A stretch of DNA of 64,000 bases from Gelidibacter mesophilus DSM 14095 (GTDB lineage: Bacteria; Bacteroidota; Bacteroidia; Flavobacteriales; Flavobacteriaceae): the NCBI RefSeq assembly GCF_000423005.1, contig NZ_AUHD01000005.1:62001-126000 (forward strand), written 5' to 3'. Each line of letters begins with the position of its first letter. Position 1 is the first letter of the stretch. Both the position numbers and the translations under genes were made by a program. Under the pieces are notes generated by a model that saw only the letters and a program-made list of their open reading frames with translations, was not told the origin of the DNA and did no database searches. Positions 37,848 to 46,852 of this stretch are shown piece after piece.

Positions 37848-38468
37848 ATGGATAACTTAATTACATTTTCAATTACGGTGTTTACCGGGTTTTTTGCCAT
37901 TACCAATCCGATATCAAATATGACTGTTTTTTTATCTTTAACTCAAGGTGCGGATGAGGAAACAAAAAGAGATATCAATAAAAGAGCAAATATTATTGCC
38001 TTTGTAATTGTGACGGTTTTTGTGCTTTTGGGAAAATATATTTTCGAATTGTTTAATATTAGTATTCCTGCATTTAAAATTACAGGAGGAATACTAATAT
38101 TTTATATTGGTTTTGATATGTTGCAATCAAAACAATCAAACATCAAATCGCTTAAAAAAGTGCAGATTGATGAAAACATTGCGGTTTCACCATTGGCCAT
38201 TCCAATTTTGGCCGGACCAGGAACTATTGTAACCGCCATGAATTTTGTGTCTAATGTAAAGCCCATTCACGTGTTTTTGGTCATTGCTATATTTGGATGC
38301 ATGAGTCTATTAACCTATCTAACTTTTAGGTTGAGTAGATATATTGTTAAATTGGTAGGCTACAATGTCATTGCTGTAATTGGAAAAATAATGGGTTTAA
38401 TCATTGCCATTATTGGAACAGGTATGATCATAGAAGGAATTAAACTTTCCTTTAATTTAATGAACTAA
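37848..38468 (+). CDS. MarC-family integral membrane protein
   Basis: A 206-residue protein with six hydrophobic segments, at about 5-25, 45-65, 70-90, 115-135, 143-162 and 180-200. It has the MarC signature at the start (FFAITNPISNMTVFLSLT) and AIPILAGPGTIVTAM in the second half. MarC proteins were once linked to multiple antibiotic resistance, but this was not upheld; their role is unknown. It is a single-gene unit. Family is certain. Confidence 0.92.
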   Translation: MDNLITFSITVFTGFFAITNPISNMTVFLSLTQGADEETKRDINKRANIIAFVIVTVFVLLGKYIFELFNISIPAFKITGGILIFYIGFDMLQSKQSNIKSLKKVQIDENIAVSPLAIPILAGPGTIVTAMNFVSNVKPIHVFLVIAIFGCMSLLTYLTFRLSRYIVKLVGYNVIAVIGKIMGLIIAIIGTGMIIEGIKLSFNLMN

Positions 38469-38747
38469 TCCATTTAGCCTTTTAAACTCGCTGAGTAAGC
38501 ATAGCTTTTAGCTCAAATAATTCAGCTTTAAATCAACTTATTTTATCAAAATATACTTTTGATTTCTTCGGGCTTCTCTTTCGAAGCTCAGCATATTTGT
38601 TTTAAGTTTTCTTCCCGTTTTAATTATTGATAAATGCTTCTCTTTTTATAGACTAGTCTTCATGTTTATCATTTGGTATAATCAGAATATATGATTATAA
38701 TGTTGGCTACTGATGTTTCTGAATGTGAATCATCTAAAAACTGCATA

Positions 38748-39044
38748 ATGAAAAAAGTATCCCATCCCAGTGTGAAATTATTGGCTAAAGGCCAGAAGTT
38801 TAATGCCAAACAGATGGAGGCCAAATCTGGCGCGCTCTTGCCAAAACATACGGCATCCATCGAGTCTGTATTAATAGTATTGGAAGGAACATGTATTCTG
38901 GAATTGGAGGATAGTGATCATATCCTAAATAAGGGAGACAGTTTTGTGGTGCCACCAGGAATAAAGCATCAAATTAGGGTTATCAATGATTTTAAGGCGG
39001 TTCATGTGATGACCAACGATATCCAGTTCAAGTTTTTCGATTAA
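38748..39044 (+). CDS. cupin-domain protein
   Basis: About 98 residues from the ATG at 38748; a longer frame from 38691 exists but its extra residues look unlike the family. It has the two cupin motifs in short form: GALLPKHTASIESVLIVLEG and GDSFVVPPGIKHQIRV. It contains the His and Glu positions expected for a metal site, although the first motif is sparse. It is a small single-domain cupin of unknown substrate. The CMD-family gene 150 bases downstream may be a partner. Confidence 0.85.
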   Translation: MKKVSHPSVKLLAKGQKFNAKQMEAKSGALLPKHTASIESVLIVLEGTCILELEDSDHILNKGDSFVVPPGIKHQIRVINDFKAVHVMTNDIQFKFFD

Positions 39045-39196
39045 TAAAGAAATAAAGAATGGTAAGTGCGTTTTGCTAATGAGCTAAGAGTTTCTTTTAG
39101 TGAATTGAAAGCTTTACTTTCACCTAGATTTACCGTATTGCGAGGGCATAAGAATTGAATTATTGAAATTATAATCTTAACTATTAAAATATAAAA

Positions 39197-39598
39197 ATGG
39201 AAAAATCAAAACGCTATCAGGAAGGGAAAGACATCATAAAAAAATATGAAGATCCCTCAGGTGCTCCGGCATACTCCATAACTTTTGACAGCTTAATGGA
39301 TTTAGATCCTGAACTTGAAAATTATATAGTTGAATTTGCTTTTGGGGACATTTATTCTAGAGAAGGGCTGTGCGATGAAAAAAAGACGCTGATTACAATT
39401 TCGTCTTTAGTAACCCAAGGATTGGAACCGCAATTAAAATTGCACGTCAATATAGGGCTCACCATAGGATTAACTCCAACTGAAATAGTGGACGCCATTA
39501 TTCACTTGTTGCCATACACCGGTTTCCCACGGGTACTCAATGCCTTGAAAGTGGCCAAAGAGGTCTTTGTTGAAAGAAATCTTAAAGTAAGGGATTAA
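39197..39598 (+). CDS. carboxymuconolactone decarboxylase (CMD)-family protein
   Basis: A 133-residue helical protein with the CMD pattern: FAFGDIYSREGLCDEKKTLITISSL, then LKLHVNIGLTIGLTPTEIVDAIIHLLPYTGFPRVLNAL. It lacks the CxxC of AhpD-type thiol peroxidase partners, so it belongs to the gamma-carboxymuconolactone-decarboxylase-like side. Small CMD proteins next to a cupin gene are common; the reaction is usually unknown. Confidence 0.88.
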   Translation: MEKSKRYQEGKDIIKKYEDPSGAPAYSITFDSLMDLDPELENYIVEFAFGDIYSREGLCDEKKTLITISSLVTQGLEPQLKLHVNIGLTIGLTPTEIVDAIIHLLPYTGFPRVLNALKVAKEVFVERNLKVRD

Positions 39599-39984
39599 TG
39601 AAGATGGTTTCAATTTTAGATTATCATCAAAATGCCTCTAAACACTTTTGTTAGTCTTCTCTAGATTGATTTCTTTGGATGCCTCAAAAATGTAATGCAG
39701 ATCGTTAAACCGCTAAGGGAAAGGTCATGCATCTCGGATTTTTTAAATTGATGAATTGCAAACGCATTGCAATCAAGGCAAGAGCAGCGATCTTTCCTGC
39801 TTTCGTTTTATTGTTCTCGCTAAGTTCTTTTTCAAATAAACATTTATAACATTGTGGGCGATGGCGCCTGAGCAGATGACAATTAATCTGACAATGGTGC
39901 CTAAAGCAGTGGCAAATATAACGGCGGAAATTACAGAAATGCCAGTCCAAAAGCTCGTGTCAACAACAGTGCAGCTATAATTAA
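39599..39984. other. intergenic stretch, possible decayed sequence
   Basis: Nearly 390 bases. A - strand piece near 39720-39850 reads NNKTKAGKIAALALIAMRLQFINLKN, which looks protein-like but has no start and no recognisable family. It may be a remnant. Confidence 0.35.
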
Positions 39985-40019
39985 AAAAGGGTTGTCATTT
40001 TTTTAATGACAGCCCTTTT
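39985..40019. terminator. bidirectional terminator
   Basis: AAAAGGGTTGTCATT pairs with AATGACAGCCCTTTT (one G-U) around a 5-base T loop. It has A runs on one side and T runs on the other. It serves the - strand SusD gene ending at 40047. Confidence 0.85.
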
Positions 40020-40046
40020 CGACTAATTCAAATAAATAAAAATTTT

Positions 40047-41591
40047 CTAATCAATAGCAGAGTTGGATTGAATCTCTGATAACGGTATTGGTAAGTAAGC
40101 GTGAGCTGCAGCGCTAAAATTAGTTCTTCCTGCGGCTTGCATGGCTTGGTCTAGCATTCCCCATCTACGTAGATCAAAAAATCGTACGGATTCTAGGGTC
40201 AATTCCATGGTGCGTTCATGGATGATCTGTTTCTTGACATCAGCTTGCGAAGTAGCCGAAATTGCCGGCATATTACCATGTACGGCTCTCACTTTATTGA
40301 TGAGAGGAATGGCTTGAGCTGTAGCTCCCGTCTCGTTCAACGCTTCGGCATACATTAATAAGACATCAGCATAGCGCATTAACACCACATTGACCCCAAC
40401 ATAACTGTTGTTCCATACATAATTGGGCAACCACTTTCTGAAATAAGCAGCATTGTCATTGGTGTCTCCATAAGTTTCCATCATTAAGGCGTCCCATGTG
40501 CTGCCTTGCATTTGATTGGTGGTCGTATTATTAAAAAATGGATCTTTGAAGTAGAGTGAGCCATACAATCTATTGTCGTATAGACCATTATTGGCAATTC
40601 TACCTTCACTTTTCATTTCGTTTACCACGTTCATGGTTGCTGCAATGCCGCCCCATCCGCCCACGGACCAGTCTCCTACAAAGGCATGTAATCGTGTGGA
40701 ATTATCTGATGTGGCATCTGAAGTTTTAAACTGGAGTTCAAATATCGATTCTTGATTGTTTTCATTTTCACCGTTAAAAAGACTTAAGAAATCAGTTTCT
40801 AAGGCGTATGAACCCGTCGTACCATCAACAATTGGCTTAAGGGCTACAACCGCATTTTCAAAATCCGAAGCTTCTGATGACGTTGCGTCTCCAGCTTTAT
40901 ATAAATATGCTTTTCCTAAATAGGCGAGGGCCGCTCCTTTAGTTGCTCTTCCTGGCTCCGTGTTATCGACGGTTTGAAGCATGGAGGCTGCATCCGTAAA
41001 ATCCTTAATAATAACCTCCCACGATTCTGGTCGTGAAGCTAGGGGCTTATCTAAAGTTTCGTTTGAAATTAATTCAGTTCTTAAGATAATTTGTTCATAA
41101 AGCGTCAGTAATTTAAAATGATAGTATCCTCTTAAAAAAGTAGCTTCTCCAATAATCTGCTTTTTTTCTGCGTCAGAAATTTGATCTGATGTCATTTCTC
41201 CAACCTTAGAAATGACCTGATTTGAGAAATTCAACCCTTTGTAATTTGTGGTCCATATCACATCTAAAAATGTATGGCCATTGGTGTAATTGAAATTATA
41301 TATAGACATCCAATGCGAATAGTTACTAGCATCTGGCCCGGGTAAGGCATAATCAGATCTAAAATATTCTACCACTGGTCTTCCTTCTTGCCAGCCATCC
41401 CAAAAATTACTTCTTGATTCCAATTCTGAATAGGCTGCCACCAAACCAGATTGTGCATCTTCAGCATTTCTCCAAAAGTTCTCGGTGGTGAGTTGATCAG
41501 GTGATGTTTGCTCTAAAAACTCATCATCACTGCAGGATGTTGTGAGAGTCAGTATAAAAGCAACGATAATTGATTTATATAAATTTTTCAT
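40047..41591 (-). CDS. SusD/RagB-family lipoprotein of the glycan locus
   Basis: A 514-residue protein with a lipoprotein signal (TTSC, Cys at about 20) and then the typical SusD start DDEFLEQTSPDQLTTENFWRN. Further landmarks are EATFLRGYYHFKLLTLYE, VLMRYADVLLMYAEALNETG and ERTMELTLESVRFFDLRRWG. It captures oligosaccharide at the surface for the SusC encoded 20 bases upstream on the same strand. The locus contains GH63-like and GH2 enzymes, so the ligand is probably a galactose- and glucose-containing oligosaccharide; that is inference. Confidence 0.96.
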   Translation of the reverse strand: MKNLYKSIIVAFILTLTTSCSDDEFLEQTSPDQLTTENFWRNAEDAQSGLVAAYSELESRSNFWDGWQEGRPVVEYFRSDYALPGPDASNYSHWMSIYNFNYTNGHTFLDVIWTTNYKGLNFSNQVISKVGEMTSDQISDAEKKQIIGEATFLRGYYHFKLLTLYEQIILRTELISNETLDKPLASRPESWEVIIKDFTDAASMLQTVDNTEPGRATKGAALAYLGKAYLYKAGDATSSEASDFENAVVALKPIVDGTTGSYALETDFLSLFNGENENNQESIFELQFKTSDATSDNSTRLHAFVGDWSVGGWGGIAATMNVVNEMKSEGRIANNGLYDNRLYGSLYFKDPFFNNTTTNQMQGSTWDALMMETYGDTNDNAAYFRKWLPNYVWNNSYVGVNVVLMRYADVLLMYAEALNETGATAQAIPLINKVRAVHGNMPAISATSQADVKKQIIHERTMELTLESVRFFDLRRWGMLDQAMQAAGRTNFSAAAHAYLPIPLSEIQSNSAID

Positions 41592-41611
41592 TTTGTTTTG
41601 TTTAGTGATTC

Positions 41612-44600
41612 TTAAAATGCTAATTGTACTCCAAAAATTATAGATTTATATTTTGGATATAAACTATTATCAATACCTCTTGATAATACACTGCCACCAA
41701 CTTCTGGGTCCAGGCCACTGTAATTTGTGAATGTAAATAGGTCTTGTCCTGTGAGGTAAATTCTGAATTTATCTAAGGCCATAGCCTCTAGAGCACTGGT
41801 TGGTAAGGAGTAGCCAAGCTGAATGGTTTTGATTCTCAAATAATCGCCATCCTCTAAAAACCGGGTTGAGGCCCTACTGTTTCTGTTGGGATCGCCCAAG
41901 ACAGCCCTCGGAATGTTGGTGTTGGTATTGGAAGGTGTCCAAGCATTGGTCGCTTCAACTCTGTAATTCCTTCCCGTATCTAAGCTTAATAATCTAAAAT
42001 CATTACCGTTATATATTTTGTTGCCACCAACACCTTGGAAAAATATATTAAAATCAAAATTTTTGTAATCGGCAGTCAAACTCAAGCTATACTCGTATTT
42101 GGGAATAGCCGTTCCCTGATAGGTTTCATCTTTAGAATCAATCTGTCCATCACCGTTCTGATCAACAAACCTGATGTCGCCAGGAGAAGCGTCTGGTTGT
42201 GCACCGTGGGCATCAATTTCAGCCTGTGTTTGGAATATCCCATTTGCCACAGGTAAGAAATATGCTCCAGGCTCATACCCAACTTGCGTTTGGTTCACAA
42301 AATGATCCGACCCAAACAATAACCCTATACCATATAATTTTTGATTGGCATTACTAAGTTTTGTAACTTCACTATTAACAGTTGTAAAGGTCCCAAAGGC
42401 AGAGTAGTTAAGTTCACCGTCGTTGTTAACATACCCCAACTCAAACTCTAAGCCACTATTTTCAAATTCACCTACGTTTACAACTGGATTATTGACACCA
42501 CTTGATGGTGAAACCTCTTTTGTAATCAGTAAATCTTCAGTGGTGGTTTTATAATAGTTGATAGCACCTTTGAGTTTATTGCCTAATGAGGCAAAGTCGA
42601 GTCCAAAATTTGACGAGGTGTTGGTTTCCCATTGTAAATCGTCATTCTGTAAATCCCTGGCGATACTTCCTAAATAGGAGTTTTGTGGATTTCCAAAAAC
42701 GTAACCGCCATTGCTTCCGTCTTTACCTTGGGAGATAAGAGCGATATAATCGTAGTAGCCCAAAGCACTATCGTTACCGGCCTGACCCCAGCTATACCTC
42801 AGTTTTAAGAAGTTGAAAACTTTTTGGTTTTTCATAAAATCCTCGTCGGTGATCTTCCAACCGGCAGCTACCGAAGGAAAAACGCCATATTGATTGTTCT
42901 TACCAAATTTTGAACTGCCATCCCTACGGACACTAGCTTGGAATAGATAGCGGTCATTGTAGGCATAATTGATTCTTCCAAACTGAGAAACCAATGCATA
43001 TTCTGCGTGGGTTCCTTCTGCCGAATACGTGCCGTCGCTAAATGCATTTATGGTATTAAAACTAGGATCTAATATCGTTGCTGGTACCTTGTTGCCGTCT
43101 TCATCAAATTTATAGCCTTCAGCTTGCACATAGGTTTCTTTGAAAGGCTCGGAGATCCTTTGGTATCCCGCCAATAAATTGACCGAATGTTTATTAATGT
43201 CAAACTTGTAATTAATGGTGTATTCTTGATTTAACCTTCTGAATTCACTGTTGTACTCAGAAACAAAGGCATATTGATTTTGAGGATTGTCGTCTATGTC
43301 CCTAACTTGAAAAGGAGGATGATAGGCATAAGTATAATTATCTCTGTTTGAAAGGGAAAAATTTGCGTTGGCATTTAATCCCTTAATTATTTCGTAGTTA
43401 AAACTTACATTCCCCAAGAAGTATTTCATCTTTGTGTACCCGTCGATGATGGCATCTTCACCCACTGGATTTCTATGATCAGGTAAATCGCCAGTTCTAT
43501 AGCCATATCCAGATGGTTTTGACGGATCTAAAACAGGTATTAAAGGCGAGATGAAATAGGTTTCTCTCAATGAAAATTTATAATCTTCTTGATTGGTTTC
43601 ACTATAGTTCAAGCTCGTATTAATTTTTAATTTTCCCTTCGTACTTCCAATATTGGCATTGATGCCTTTTTTTGAAAATCCAGAACCTATTAAAATTCCT
43701 TTTTCATCGGCATAGCTCCCTGCCACGCTATAATTGATATTGTCCGATGCGCCACTAACGCGGACATTCAATAAATTTAATTGACCAGTTCTATGGGTTT
43801 CATCAACCCAATTCGTGTTTACACTGGGAGGGTTTTGAACATATTGTGGTAGACTCGCACTAGCATTCTCATACATTTGTCGGTGTACGGACACGTAGCC
43901 ATCAGCATCCAACAAGTTCATTTTCTCTCTGGCGGTGTTAGAGCTCAAGGAGGTTTCTATCTCAATTTTTGTTTTACCTACTTTTCCTTTTTTTGTGGTA
44001 ATGATAATCACCCCGTTGGCAGCTCTCGTTCCATAGATTGCCCCAGAAGCGGCATCTTTTAAAATTTCAATAGAGTCAATGTCATTCGCATTTAAGAAAT
44101 ATGGATCAGCTTGTACGCCGTCAACAATATATAAAGGTTGGTTGTTTCCAAAACTTCCAATACCCCTAATGGTAATATCTGATGTAGAGCCAGGGCTGCC
44201 AGAAGAAGATGTTACCGTAACGCCTGCAACCCTACCTTGTAATGCGTCCACGGGATTAGTGGTTACAACTTTGGTAAGATCTTCGCTTTTAACAGAACTA
44301 ATGGCTCCGGTCACATCACTTTTCTTTTGCGTTCCATAGCCCACAATAACCACCTCGTCCAAATCTTCGGCACTTTCTTGTAATGAAACATTAATGGTTG
44401 TGTCATTACCTACCGTAACTTCTTGAGTTGAAAATCCTAAGTAGCTAAATACTAAGGTCGTTTGGGTGTTTGGAACTGTTATGGTGTAATTGCCGTCAAA
44501 GTCTGACTGTGTTCCTACCGATGGATTAGATTTGAGATTAACGGTCGCTCCCGGGACTGGTATTCCGGCATTGTCTGTAATAGTCCCTTTTATCAAAATG

Positions 44601-44707
44601 CCTTGAGCATAGGAGCTGGTCATAAATCCAAAAGACACAAATACAAAAAGTAGTAAAAACAGACCTTTAGAAGAGTGAATTTGATTTTTTGATTGTTTTT
44701 TTTTCAT
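41612..44707 (-). CDS. SusC/RagA-family TonB-dependent receptor of the glycan locus
   Basis: A 1031-residue protein with a signal peptide ending near SSYAQ (about residue 35), a carboxypeptidase-D-like sandwich (37-110), DEVVIVGYGTQKKSDVTGAI, a plug (LQGRVAGVTVTSSSGSPG, ITIRGIGSFG, ILKDAASGAIYGTRAANG) and a barrel ending GVQLAF. It has no STN domain, which agrees with control by the nearby TPR-HTH regulator rather than a sigma/anti-sigma pair. Upstream lie a TAnnTTTG-like element and a 16-bp motif shared with the opposite arm of the locus. Confidence 0.96.
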   Translation of the reverse strand: MKKKQSKNQIHSSKGLFLLLFVFVSFGFMTSSYAQGILIKGTITDNAGIPVPGATVNLKSNPSVGTQSDFDGNYTITVPNTQTTLVFSYLGFSTQEVTVGNDTTINVSLQESAEDLDEVVIVGYGTQKKSDVTGAISSVKSEDLTKVVTTNPVDALQGRVAGVTVTSSSGSPGSTSDITIRGIGSFGNNQPLYIVDGVQADPYFLNANDIDSIEILKDAASGAIYGTRAANGVIIITTKKGKVGKTKIEIETSLSSNTAREKMNLLDADGYVSVHRQMYENASASLPQYVQNPPSVNTNWVDETHRTGQLNLLNVRVSGASDNINYSVAGSYADEKGILIGSGFSKKGINANIGSTKGKLKINTSLNYSETNQEDYKFSLRETYFISPLIPVLDPSKPSGYGYRTGDLPDHRNPVGEDAIIDGYTKMKYFLGNVSFNYEIIKGLNANANFSLSNRDNYTYAYHPPFQVRDIDDNPQNQYAFVSEYNSEFRRLNQEYTINYKFDINKHSVNLLAGYQRISEPFKETYVQAEGYKFDEDGNKVPATILDPSFNTINAFSDGTYSAEGTHAEYALVSQFGRINYAYNDRYLFQASVRRDGSSKFGKNNQYGVFPSVAAGWKITDEDFMKNQKVFNFLKLRYSWGQAGNDSALGYYDYIALISQGKDGSNGGYVFGNPQNSYLGSIARDLQNDDLQWETNTSSNFGLDFASLGNKLKGAINYYKTTTEDLLITKEVSPSSGVNNPVVNVGEFENSGLEFELGYVNNDGELNYSAFGTFTTVNSEVTKLSNANQKLYGIGLLFGSDHFVNQTQVGYEPGAYFLPVANGIFQTQAEIDAHGAQPDASPGDIRFVDQNGDGQIDSKDETYQGTAIPKYEYSLSLTADYKNFDFNIFFQGVGGNKIYNGNDFRLLSLDTGRNYRVEATNAWTPSNTNTNIPRAVLGDPNRNSRASTRFLEDGDYLRIKTIQLGYSLPTSALEAMALDKFRIYLTGQDLFTFTNYSGLDPEVGGSVLSRGIDNSLYPKYKSIIFGVQLAF

Positions 44708-44765
44708 CTTAATAATTTGTTTATTAGTTAGCTGAAACTTCGTTTTAACTTAAGTTTAAGAATAC

Positions 44766-44773
44766 CAAATATG
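44766..44773 (-). promoter_or_regulatory. putative -7 element of the susC promoter
   Basis: On the - strand this reads CATATTTG, one base from the Bacteroidota TAnnTTTG pattern. It lies 30 bases downstream of the shared 16-bp motif and about 58 bases before the SusC start. The matching element before the GH63 gene sits 29 bases from its motif. Confidence 0.45.
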
Positions 44774-44803
44774 AAATTATTTTAGGTTAAAACATTGGAA
44801 ATC

Positions 44804-44819
44804 ACCTTTACTTGACCTT
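44804..44819 (-). promoter_or_regulatory. 16-bp motif shared by both arms of the glycan locus (copy 1)
   Basis: On the - strand it reads AAGGTCAAGTAAAGGT, identical to 46772-46787 on the + strand. It contains a direct repeat AAGGT spaced by 11 bases, about one helix turn. It lies 96 bases before the SusC start. It is a likely activator site for the TPR-HTH regulator encoded next door. Confidence 0.65.
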
Positions 44820-44967
44820 TACAGCTGTGATAAAATTTAATTTTATTGAGATTTTTTGAAGATGAATAGGATTCGGTAAGTGCTTGGTTTTGTGAGTTTT
44901 GTTGTGTAATCAGTATGTTTTGTTGGATGGGATGTGGACAAAATAGTGTTAGAGATAACCTTATAAC

Positions 44968-46662
44968 TTAAATGTTTTCTAAAAAAGTCACAAGATTGTC
45001 TTTTGACTCCAAGCCGAGCTTTTTTCTTAAGCGATGCCTTCCGATTTCTACAGAATTTAATGAGATATTGTTAATATTGGCAATTTCCTTGGAGCTCAAT
45101 TTGAGTTTGACTTGTACCGCTAGCTGAACATCTTTATCCGTTAAGTGCGGGAATTCTTCCTTGATTTTAAATAGGAAGTCACTTTGTAAATTCTCTATAT
45201 TGGCATGAAAACGTTGTATATCTTCATTGAAATCAAATTTAAACGTGTATTCTTTAATAAGACTATCAATGTTTTTTTTGAGCTCTTTTAAATCGGTGAA
45301 TTTTAGATTCTTTAAAGACTTTGTGAAGTCTTTATATATGGAAGTGCGTTGTGAGATAAACAAGGCCAAGTTTGTGAGTTCCTTCTGGCGAAATTCTAAT
45401 TTGTGCTCCAAATTCTCTCGTTCTAAATGTTGAGTTTTTAACTTCTCTTTTGATAGCTTATGGCTTTGCAAGTAAATCGCCTTCTTCTTTTTTATGTTAT
45501 TCCAGAGGCTTCCAATAATTAGAATGGCAATAATGACCAATAATAGCGCACCAATCAGTAAGAAGTTTCTTTTCTGAGCTTCTAAATTTCGTTCTTGCTC
45601 TAAGAGTTTAATTTCGTTTTCACGTCGTTCGGCCTCGAACAAAACTCTCATTTCGGCTAAATTCTCACTTTTATTACTACTAAACATTTCTGACATCCCT
45701 TCGACATATTTCTTATAGTAGTTTAAAGCTTCTTTGTAATTGTTATTGCTTAAATAATAATCAGACATAATTCGATTATTCTCTATTATCAATTCCTTAT
45801 TATTAGTTAAGCTTTCAGAAATTATTCTTGATTCTTTTAACAATTCATAAGATTTGTCGAAGTTGTTCAAGAGAATGTTTACTGTTGAAAGCTCATTTAA
45901 AATCTCAACTTTATTTCTTTCATAATGAATTTCATTTATAATGTTCAGAGAAGATTCTAAAAATACCATGGCGGAATCTAGTTCATTGATTTTACGATAG
46001 CACACCCCCATGTTCTTCATGGTAGCAGCAATTCTGTCCTTATTACTAGTATCTTTTATGAGATTTAAAGATCTCTTAAAAAATGATAAAGCTAAATCAC
46101 AATCATCTTTGGCCTCATGTATTAATCCAATACTGTTGTAGCTGTAGGCAATGCGCTGTTTGTCACCTATTTTTTCATGAATTCTTAATGTTTCCGTGTG
46201 ATATTGGAGCGCATTGTCAAGATATCCAATATCATAATAAAGCCACCCAAGAGTCCGTAGTGTAAACGCTAGATCATAATCATTTCCAATTTCTTTTCGT
46301 ATTTCTAGAGATTGTAATCCATATTGAAGTGCTTTATCATAAATATCATTGAACAAATAACCTTGACAAAGATTGATAAGGGCTAAGCCTTCTTCCTCTT
46401 TTTGTTTGAATTCCTTTGATAATTGCAATGCCTCAGAGCCATATTCTATAGTTTTATCTGGATTGATTGCCCAATATATTTCCGCAATCCTATTTAATAT
46501 GGCCGTTTTATTTGCACGTTTAGTTGTGGGTAATACTGTTAATAAGCTGTCCAATTCACTTTGCGACTCCGTTGGGTTTTCATCCCATAGATTTTTTTGA
46601 GCGTGCGTTGTGAAACAGATGCAGATAAAGGTAAATAGGATAAGATGTGAAAATTTATTCAT
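44968..46662 (-). CDS. membrane-bound TPR sensor with C-terminal LuxR-type HTH (SusR-like regulator)
   Basis: A 564-residue protein. A signal peptide (1-21) is followed by about seven TPR units (45-330, for example ALQYGLQSLEIRKEIG and ALQYHTETLRIHEKIG). A transmembrane helix lies at about 367-387, then a cytoplasmic coiled coil (395-440) and a C-terminal helix-turn-helix at about 503-562 (LTDKDVQLAVQVKLKLSSKEIANINNISLNSVEIGRHRLRKKLG). The layout lets a periplasmic ligand control DNA binding inside the cell, much as proposed for SusR-like proteins. It lies between the susC gene and the divergent enzyme genes, both of which carry the same 16-bp motif, so it is the probable activator of the locus. 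Confidence 0.88.
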   Translation of the reverse strand: MNKFSHLILFTFICICFTTHAQKNLWDENPTESQSELDSLLTVLPTTKRANKTAILNRIAEIYWAINPDKTIEYGSEALQLSKEFKQKEEEGLALINLCQGYLFNDIYDKALQYGLQSLEIRKEIGNDYDLAFTLRTLGWLYYDIGYLDNALQYHTETLRIHEKIGDKQRIAYSYNSIGLIHEAKDDCDLALSFFKRSLNLIKDTSNKDRIAATMKNMGVCYRKINELDSAMVFLESSLNIINEIHYERNKVEILNELSTVNILLNNFDKSYELLKESRIISESLTNNKELIIENNRIMSDYYLSNNNYKEALNYYKKYVEGMSEMFSSNKSENLAEMRVLFEAERRENEIKLLEQERNLEAQKRNFLLIGALLLVIIAILIIGSLWNNIKKKKAIYLQSHKLSKEKLKTQHLERENLEHKLEFRQKELTNLALFISQRTSIYKDFTKSLKNLKFTDLKELKKNIDSLIKEYTFKFDFNEDIQRFHANIENLQSDFLFKIKEEFPHLTDKDVQLAVQVKLKLSSKEIANINNISLNSVEIGRHRLRKKLGLESKDNLVTFLENI

Positions 46663-46771
46663 TCGTCAGAATTTGTATGTAAAAGAGTTATACTCTTGTC
46701 GTTTGAAAGATTTATGTGTTCTCAAATATCGACAATATAATTTTATTTATTTTTCTCAAACATCACTTTGT

Positions 46772-46787
46772 AAGGTCAAGTAAAGGT
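46772..46787 (+). promoter_or_regulatory. 16-bp motif shared by both arms of the glycan locus (copy 2)
   Basis: Reads AAGGTCAAGTAAAGGT, the same as copy 1 on the other strand. It sits in the divergent region between the regulator gene and the GH63-like gene, 5 bases before a putative -33 TTG. An activator bound here would touch RNA polymerase. Confidence 0.65.
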
Positions 46788-46792
46788 CTATT

Positions 46793-46824
46793 TTGTGTTA
46801 TTATCAATATAAATTCGAAATTTG
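46793..46824 (+). promoter_or_regulatory. putative promoter of the GH63-like operon
   Basis: TTG at 46793-46795 and GAAATTTG at 46817-46824, 21 bases apart, fit the Bacteroidota -33/-7 arrangement with one mismatch in TAnnTTTG. The ATG follows 28 bases later. Confidence 0.5.
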
Positions 46825-46852
46825 TTATCTAATAATACTAACTGGTTATAAA

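Noticed and set aside
39705-39950. 81-codon - strand frame, considered as a transposase remnant
   Set aside because: One segment looks coding, but I could not match it to any transposase motif and no inverted repeats flank it.
44708-44967. sigma/anti-sigma control of the - strand SusC
   Set aside because: This SusC has no STN domain and no FecI/FecR genes lie nearby; the TPR-HTH regulator is a better candidate.
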